Origin: Mermis nigrescens | Lineage: Eukaryota; Nematoda; Enoplea; Mermithida; Mermithidae | Assembly (NCBI GenBank): GCA_036768485.1 | Contig: JAVLUZ010000154.1 | Location: 39,432,447-39,496,446, forward strand | Length of the DNA: 64,000 nucleotides | Reading direction: 5' to 3' | Shown: positions 24,401 through 33,400 of the stretch, piece by piece | Numbering within the stretch: the first letter of the stretch is position 1 | Layout of the letters: every line of letters begins with the position of its first letter | Translations under genes and position numbers: made by a program | The notes under the pieces: generated by a model | The model's database searches: none | Told to the model about the DNA's origin: nothing | Seen by the model: only the letters and a program-made list of their open reading frames with translations

Positions 24401-27400
24401 CTTCGAAACTATGTCCAACTGCATCTTCCCAGTAGCCCCAGAGAGTTATGTCCACCAGCGCATTAGGGTTAGCTGATATATTATAATAAGGCCAAGTCAT
24501 CGTAAGATTCTGAGGTCGAATGCTGCGCCAATTATTGTTCGGATTTACTGGATCATTAATAAGATTTACTTGACGTCTCGCAAGAGAGGGCATCACTAGA
24601 ACAGAAAATACGCAAAGTGCGAAAGATAACCCTAGAATATTATTACAAAAATAATACTGCGTAGTTTATCATCTTGGCTCCATTTTTTGTAAAGAAACTG
24701 CACTTTGTAGCTCTTCAAAATTCACAGAAAATCAAGGTACAGTTTTCTTTCAAATTATGTCTGTAATTCAAAGAACCAGTAATGAATTAATATACGTAAT
24801 TAGAAAAACATATTCTGGTCAAGGCACTTGCCAACACATATTTTCACGGAATCGCTGTGTTCATTCTTTCGAAAAGGAATGGGTAGTAAAACAAAACGTA
24901 AATTACGCGCTTCTAGACCGACTTCTCTTTCTCCTTGCTTGTGATTTGAGGCTCTGAAATTTTTCTCAAAATCATACTTTGTTGCAAGAAGATTTAGATA
25001 AGCTGGTTTCCTGGTCTGACGAAAATCAGTTAAGCATATCTAATCCTAAATGTTCTGTGTTATATCTAGGGTACGCTAATCCTAAAGTTACATATCACAC
25101 AAACTATTTTTTGTTATCTGTCTGACGCAGGTTCCTCAATTCGAGAAATAAGTGTTTCGTTAACAACAAACTTATCATCTAGTTGTCATTGTACTAATAT
25201 ATCAGCAAAAGCTTTGAAAATGAGTGCTTTGATTTTCAAATGTTTTGAATCACATGAATCAAATATGTTGGTTCTTGCTTTTAAGAATTATATTCGGCCT
25301 GTAGTAGAGTATGCTCCAACTTTATGGAGCCCTTATTTGCTTTCTGATATCAACAGGGTTGAACGGGTACAGCGAAAATTTACTAAAAGGTTAATTGGAT
25401 GTATGGGACTTTCTTATGATGAAAGGCTAAAAGCCTTAAATTTAGAGAGGCTTGAACTCCGTTGAATTTATTTCGATTTGATTGTTACGTATAATATTAT
25501 TCATTATAATCTCTTGCCTTCTAAAGATTTTTATAAGTTTTACGGTCATTCGCGTACTATGAATGCATTTGCAAATCAGATCTATTTAAAAAAATTTCGA
25601 CTTGATTGTAAAAAGTATTGTTTTGCTACTAGATCAGCTAGAATTTGGAACTATCTTCCACAATATATTCGAAATTCCCCAAATGTTGAGACATTTAAGA
25701 GAAATTTGATAAAGGATGATTTCGGGAATTTTTTGGTGGGGCACGTGAGCGCAATCTATTTGCCTGTGTGTCCGGGACATTTCGCATTTGACACTATGCT
25801 ATTTAATTTTCCTTGCGACTTTGTTTTACCATTGTAATTTTTTCGAATAAAGTATTAGTATTATTAGTATTAGACACTCACTTTTTAAATTGATGCAGTG
25901 AAAATATCTCTATCTAAGAAGTTTTGATGCTCGTGCAAATTCTTTTGTATATTTTAGCATTCAATTTTTACCGTGCCGCTTATCCGTTAAACTTAAAATC
26001 AACTACTTTAGAAGGACTAAGATTCCTCCTGTTCTTAAAAGTCTTGCTTCCAGGAATGATATTAGTGACTTACATATGTAAAAGCTATTCCACCACGGAT
26101 AGTTTTTGCCACCGTCTACTGAAAGCCTTACGATTACAATTCCTGTTTTGAAAATCGCATTAACGGGTATTACACATCTTGCAATAACCATATCGATCTG
26201 AAAAATAGAAATTCAAAGATGAATAAAAGATAATTTATTAACGAAATTACTGTACCATTAACCTTCGCGCATATGTTTTTTAGGCCTTGACTTCTCTAGA
26301 AGAGTCAGGAAATTTTGCGAAAGAAAAAATCAACAGCAGCGGATCAAAACATTATTGAAGAGGGTGGTAAATGCCTTCTCAAAAAATTGTCCTTTGTCTG
26401 TGCGCAAATTAGTGTATTTTTGATTGTCCAATGTCTGGAGTACAAATAGATTCTAATTCAGATTTTTCCAAAAACTGCAAACTTTTCGAAAATCATTCAA
26501 TATCCAAATGCAAAATTTTTCTAGTACTTAAATACGAAAATCGGGAAGAATCATTTAGAAAGGTCGGACTCAGGGGTGGCAAAAAATGAGTGAAATTACT
26601 GCTTCGTTCTTCATATTTATCTCTCAAAGTTAGATATAAAGGAAACAAATAATTGATATTTTCTGAAATTTCTGCTTAATAATAGGATAAAACGCGTCAA
26701 AGCCATTGGTTTCCAGTTAGAAAATTTTCATTAGAAGTACAAAATCATCGTTTCGTACAAAAAATGTATCTCTGGCGGTACCAAAGAAGTCACTAAAGAA
26801 TGAATATTATAATTTGAAAAATTATATTACACCATGGTCAAAAAATAATAAAAACGCTGCAGCTACTAGTCGATTTCAAACACTTTTACAACAAATTTTT
26901 CATTTTCATTCATATTTGGCCATTAGTTTGCCTAATTTGTTTACAAAAAATTCTTTTGTTCCGTTCTAGGCACATACATATCACGGCTCGAAATTCTCGA
27001 AATTTTGGATGGGGGTCCCGACCACACGTTGGCGTGGGGGTTTGGGGGTCACCCCCTAGAAGGCCGAATACCCCCTCCCCCAGAAATCAAAATAACCCCC
27101 AGAATTCAAGTTTTGGATTTTTTTCGTTTTTTTGCAATTCTTTGATGCCAATGGATAGTACTCGAGGAGAAACGTTGAAAAATTGTGTTTTTTCGCCATG
27201 ATACTATTTTGAAGGCCATTTTTGACCTTTTGAAAAATCTTGCACCTCCCAGAATTTCGGTACTGCTCACCTATGGTCCCGGCCATTTTTAGAGGGTGGG
27301 TGAATGACCTCCAATTTCTGACCAAAAATGGCTAATAAAACACATGAAAACGACCGAAAAATGCAATTTTTTCCAAAAATCAGGGAAGGAATCAAAAATT

Positions 27401-30400
27401 TTCTGGTTTTAGTAAGTAAGTAAGTTTATTTGTCACATGAAACGAAAGCAGCTAAAACAAGTAGATATAAAAAACTTGAAATGACGGACGCAAATGAAAG
27501 GAAGCAGAAATATAAACACAAAAAATAAAGAGTTAAAAATTATGCTGATTGCAAAATGTAACAGGGGGAGAAGGGGGATGGTGGACGACCAACTTTGGGT
27601 GGAGGATCCCCCATACCCCATCCCTTCCTGTTGCATGTATGGTTTTAGGTGTCTACACACCCAAACCTTCCTACCCAAGTGTATGTCTGATCGTGACTAA
27701 TTTAAATAGCTTGCTGAAATTAAATAAAAATAGATAAATGCTTCTTATCACCCTTTCACAGTCCACTGTGGTTTCATCAATTTGTAATTTCAGAACATCT
27801 GTCGGTCTGAAGCAGGCTGCTGATACGTTAAGAGTGAATCCGCCTAACATCGTAGCTTGAGGCTTGTCGAGCTGCAGTACGCCTAATAACAAAAAGAAAG
27901 ACTGCAAGACCAGTGATTTTCATTCACTTGTGGATCAGTTTGGGCTGAATATCAATGACACAATGCCCAAGATTTTCTGAAACAATCGATTATGGCAAAA
28001 TCGATTTTGACTGAATCGATTAATATGCTTATCAACAGGCATTTTTATTCATTTTAACAGATGTTTTTTTCTTTTTCAGCTTGCTCCATATTCAAGTTAA
28101 TTTTTAACCGAAGCATGCAATAATAATTAATATGCTGAAATACATCACTTTTTTGTATTGATCTGCTAAGCAAGCCTCAAATTTTGCAATTTACATAAAC
28201 AGAGCAAAAATAATTCGGAATAACCAATAGAATCATTGCTACAACCGCCATATTCAATCTGCTCGTCGACTCGAGCTAACCAGCGTCCTGCTACGTTTGT
28301 ACTACCCAATTGCACCAATTTGTATGAATTCCCATCCGCTGACCAAGGCAAATCGAACCAACCTGTTCCATTGCCGCCATTAAAACCAACCTACAAAATT
28401 AAAAGTGAAAACTATAGTCAAAAGACTTAAGTTGAATATGTCAAGGAAAAAATTAAAAGTTAAATGAAGTTTCCCTGAAATATTGATGTACAAGGCCAGG
28501 GATTGTATTGATTTTTTGTACGATGTTACTATTTCACCGAACCGCATGCATTTTTGGTAACGATTCTAATCGCGTAAATCGTCAAACGTGTTTTTGACTC
28601 GACAGAACGCTAGATAATAAGCACAAAAATTGTATACTGCTAATTTTTATTTTTCCGAATCTCTTGAAAAATCTTTCGAACGACCCGCTTTCGACATATG
28701 CATTTACATGAGTCTGATGCAGGCTCAAGCCAGTAGATCCAACTACGATGTTCATAAAAGCACATTTCACTTAATTCGGGCCTAAATGGCTTAAACCTAA
28801 CTTCAGCGTTGAAGCATACTGCATATGACATTACTTAGTGTAGTACGTATTATGTACATATAAAGCAATAACAACAGTGTAATGATCTTAATTTTTATCA
28901 AGCCAAGTGATATTTCACACCTTCAATTATGTGAAAGGATCAATTGCAAAAGAAGAATAACTTTAGCTTCGGCAGACATACGTACACCTAAAATGTTTTC
29001 ATTGACTAGACAAAATCCAAAATTTTCGGAAAAATTGAGGCACAGTAAGCCAAAAAGAGACTCAAACGTTTTTGTAAACAAGCTTAAAATTGACAAATTA
29101 TCAATATATTTATATTATTTAAACAATCATACTGCATACTATAGTTCGTTTCATTAAACTTTGAGATTTTGTAAAAATTTTAAGTGGCTTCAAAACCGTT
29201 AATACAGTAAATATGATATTTTACAGTACCTATATTGAGTTATATAAAGACGAAAACCGATGCTAAGCCGCATAATTGCATCAAAATTTTAAGCTACTTT
29301 TGTAGCCTGATTCTTGCAGGAAAATTCGAGCAAAAACCGCACAGTTAAATGAAACAGACTATAATTTTCAGAGCCCTTCGACTGAAAAAAGCTCCATGAT
29401 TGAAACTTAGATCGGGCCTCATAAATAGAATTATAAAGAAAACTTAAAGTAGATCCCGGACGCTTGAGAAATTTGAACATCAAAAGACTTTGACGTTGCC
29501 CTCCCAAGATATACTTTTCTTTTTTGACTTCGAGGCATCCACTTCCAGACCGAGTGAAAAAAAAATAGAAAATCAGTTGCTGAGCTTGTTCCTACAAGTC
29601 AAAGAATAAGCTTATTTTTTCTCATTCTTGTACGCTCGTTGTATAGCATGTTTATTAATTACGAACTATGAAATATTATTTGATGTTAACAATAACGCTT
29701 GCAAAAGAAAAAATGCTTCATGAAAAATAAGCAGAGCGGCAGCTAGCAAAACCAGGCGACAAAGATTTGCATTGCTTACGAACAAGTTGTTCTATAATAG
29801 TTGCTTACCATTGCCGATTGTTTGCCTCCGCGGCCAAATAATGACCCTGCTTGAGTGGACGAGGTCCAATTCACGTTTGCATAGTTAAAAATAACGTAAG
29901 TTCTTATTTCATCAGTTGCTACAGTCAGCTGATACGTATTTTGCTAAAAAGAAAAATGAAACCTCAATTAACGTTATTTTTTAAGAAACTTTTCAATTTT
30001 AGTCTGATCACCCATCGTTTCACGGCGTTGAACATATTAAGATCTGTGACTTTCGGCGCACCTCCGTATCCCATTCTTTCCCAAGTGACGATTAGTGCGT
30101 AGTTAGCTGTGAAACCTCTGGCGCCTACCATACCGCTCTGTATATCTCTGCAAATATTTTCCGTAATAAGTGAATCGAAAGTCCTAAATCGCTGAAGATA
30201 AGTCTTACACATGCACAGCATTGGCCGGTTTGGTGGTTTAGACAGAAAGCTTTTTTGGGTCAAATGGCCTCATAAACTCTTGAATAGTGCAAAAACTATA
30301 TACTAAATCCACAGTTTGTGGTCAATTTCAGGCACTTTTGCAAAAAAATATGATTTCATCTATTTGTCCTCAATTTTGCCTTATTTTATCCAGAAATTAC

Positions 30401-33400
30401 CCATTTTCCATTCTAGGAGCCTAGATCATAGATGCATCGCATGGTCGGTATGGTGGGTCATCTCAATAGCGTAAAAACTACGTTGATCCACAGTTTCAAG
30501 TCAATTTTGAGCACTTAAAGGATTTTTTTATTTTCATCCATTTTTAGTCTTTATTTTGCTTTATTTTTACCCAAATAAAATTTTCGATTTTTTCTTCAGG
30601 AGCGTCTCTAGACCCCCAATCCCCACGTGCATGTCTGTTGGTAAATATTAGCGCCTCAGATTAAAAAGAAAAATAAAAGCCTTGCTATTAAAAAATCGTA
30701 AATTTATGCAGTCAGATGGTATTGCTGAGCCATTGCGTGGCACAAACATTTTGCAAATCGCTGAAATCAATAGTGATACTCTTATTTTTCTTGTATAACT
30801 TTCTTTTTTCGACTTTCTGCCGAATCTCAGACTTGCGAAAATTTGATTATGTTACGTAAATATTTTGCGGAAGAGTATATTTGGTTTCCGGCTTCCAAGG
30901 GTTCCTCCATGTTCATTGTGAGAATACCGATCAAAAAATTGTGAATTATAAATTAAGTGTTTTACGCTGTGATTGCATCGAGCAGCCAAGGATCTTCCAC
31001 ACGACCAGCCTGAGATTTTAAATGTTGATCGTAATTTCTTGATCCGAGGCTACTACCAACAACATTTTGTATATTTTGACCAAAAAGTGTTTGCACCGAT
31101 GCTTGTTGCCGGTCATTATAAATCGCTTTTATCGTATTAAATGGCCTGAAATAATGCAATCAATACATAGTTTATTTTCTTACTTAATGCATGACAATCA
31201 AATAAGTGGTGGATCTAGGATTTTCCTGAGGGGCGGGGCGATACCTGTGAAATAGCGTTTTTTCGGCGTTATACGTTGTATACTTTCACTTAAAATCTCT
31301 TTTGGCGCAACTTTTTTCAAGAACGTTTAAGGTTTTCGACAGTTTTACTCAAAAAAATCATTACATTTCTTTGGTCTTCGCGAAAATCTGTCGCGAAGCG
31401 CCGGAAAATTTGTGACGCGGAACGTCGAAAATTCTAAAAAGTTATGCTTGAAAATAGAAGAAAAGTATGCTTAAAAAATTGTTTCTGCTTTTAAAATCGT
31501 ATTGAAACATTTCTCTGAGCAAAAATATGGCTTCCAGGCCGCCAAAAAAGTAAATAATTGTCATTAATAGCCATTAACCGGCGTGAAGCGCCGGAAAAAT
31601 TTGAGAATGACGACCAAAAGTCATTACAAATTACATGTCCATGCTTTATCCCGCCAACTATTTTGGGCCAATTAGGGACGGCTGCCCCCCTCGTAAATCC
31701 GTCCGTGAATCAAATCATATTATAAAAAATCTAAATACCAGTCATGTCCTATTGCTTAACATGGTGTGATCGTGTTAAGCTAGTTTTAAAATCGTTTCGC
31801 CTAATGCAAGAGCGCCACCACTTTCAAAGGGAGAACTGATTAATTAACCACATTACATAAAAGATTAGCGGTCGGAATGAGAGCATTTTGAGCCATTACA
31901 ATTTTGAAAGACCGAAAATTTGGGCTATTGCTGCTTGCTCGATGAAGCATTGAGAACCTCAGTCACTTACGGATACATAGCAACACATGCAATAATCGTT
32001 AATGTGCTAAGATCGATTTTGGCAGTTTCTTCGAATCACTTTATGCAAGAAAAGGTATTATGTTCATATTTGCTATTTTCACAATTCCTACGTATCGAAT
32101 GATCTTTTCTTGGAGAATGAAGTATTACCTTTGTACAATTCTGTACCAAACATGGCTTAATTTGTGATCTCCGACGTGCATAATCGACTGATCGCTTAAG
32201 AATGCAGCAATAATAGCTGCATCAGGTTCTGATGGCCATCGGGGATTAGGAAACGTGTAAGGAGGCTGGATGTATTGAGGATTCGAAAATGCGACGAATC
32301 CTTCAGTAAAAATCTGAAACAGGTGGGAAAATAAAGGAAAGTTCAGTAGGACTGAATTATAAACAAAGACGGATTTAGGGGGGGCAAAATAATTGGCGAG
32401 ATAAAGAATGAATATATAATTTGCAATGATAATTGGTCGTCAGTGATCATAATTTCTCAAATTTTTCTGGCGCTTCGCGCCGGATTATACTTATTAATGG
32501 CATTTATATACTTTCTTGGTCGCCCGGAAATCATATTTTTGCTCGGAAAATAGTTTCTAAATTTGTTTAAAGAGCAGGAACAGCTTTTTCAGCATAGTTT
32601 TCTTCTATTTCCAAGCATCGACATTATATGTACGTCGCTAGAAATGCGGCTTCTAAACGTTCTTCCGCCTCAATTTCACAAATTTTCCGGCGCTTCGCGC
32701 CAGATTTTCGTTAAAATCTAAGAAATTCAATGAATGATTTTGTCGAGCAAAATTGTCGAAAATTTTGTATTTTTTTCTAAAATTTTACACCAAAGCGATT
32801 TTAAATAAAAGTAGACAACGCATAATGTCGAAAAAACGCTATTTTGCACGTGAAGGACAAATTTTTGACCTATTTCCGACTGTTTTTGGAAAAATTGGCA
32901 TACCGCCCCCCTTAGGAAAATCCTATCCGTCACTGAATATGAAAAACTTAAATGCTCATGCTATAAGAAGAGCTGGCTTACAAAAGTGTAATTAAAACGA
33001 AATCCGTAGAAGGGCAGAAAAAATCGAGATCGACTTGCAAATCCCGCCAGGGTCGCCAAACAATGTCCACGTCCTTAAATTGTTCACCGAATGGATATAA
33101 GTGATGCCATCCTAAAAACCGCAGAACAGTCATGCTTGAACTTCTTACTAAAAAAGACATTAGGCAACATGAAGACTCATTTTATGCTGTACACAATTCA
33201 CATATTATATGTAAATATTTTTTGCATTTATGTTCTTAATTATTTCTATAATCTTCATAATCTTTCACAAAAACACTAAATAAATTACATCAGCATTATG
33301 AAGCTTAAAGCGGTAAGTTACTCTGATGCATCGTTTTCACACTAGTTTTCGAGATAAGTGCCGGAAAGCAAATTCGGATCCATTTAATTTATTTTCGTGA

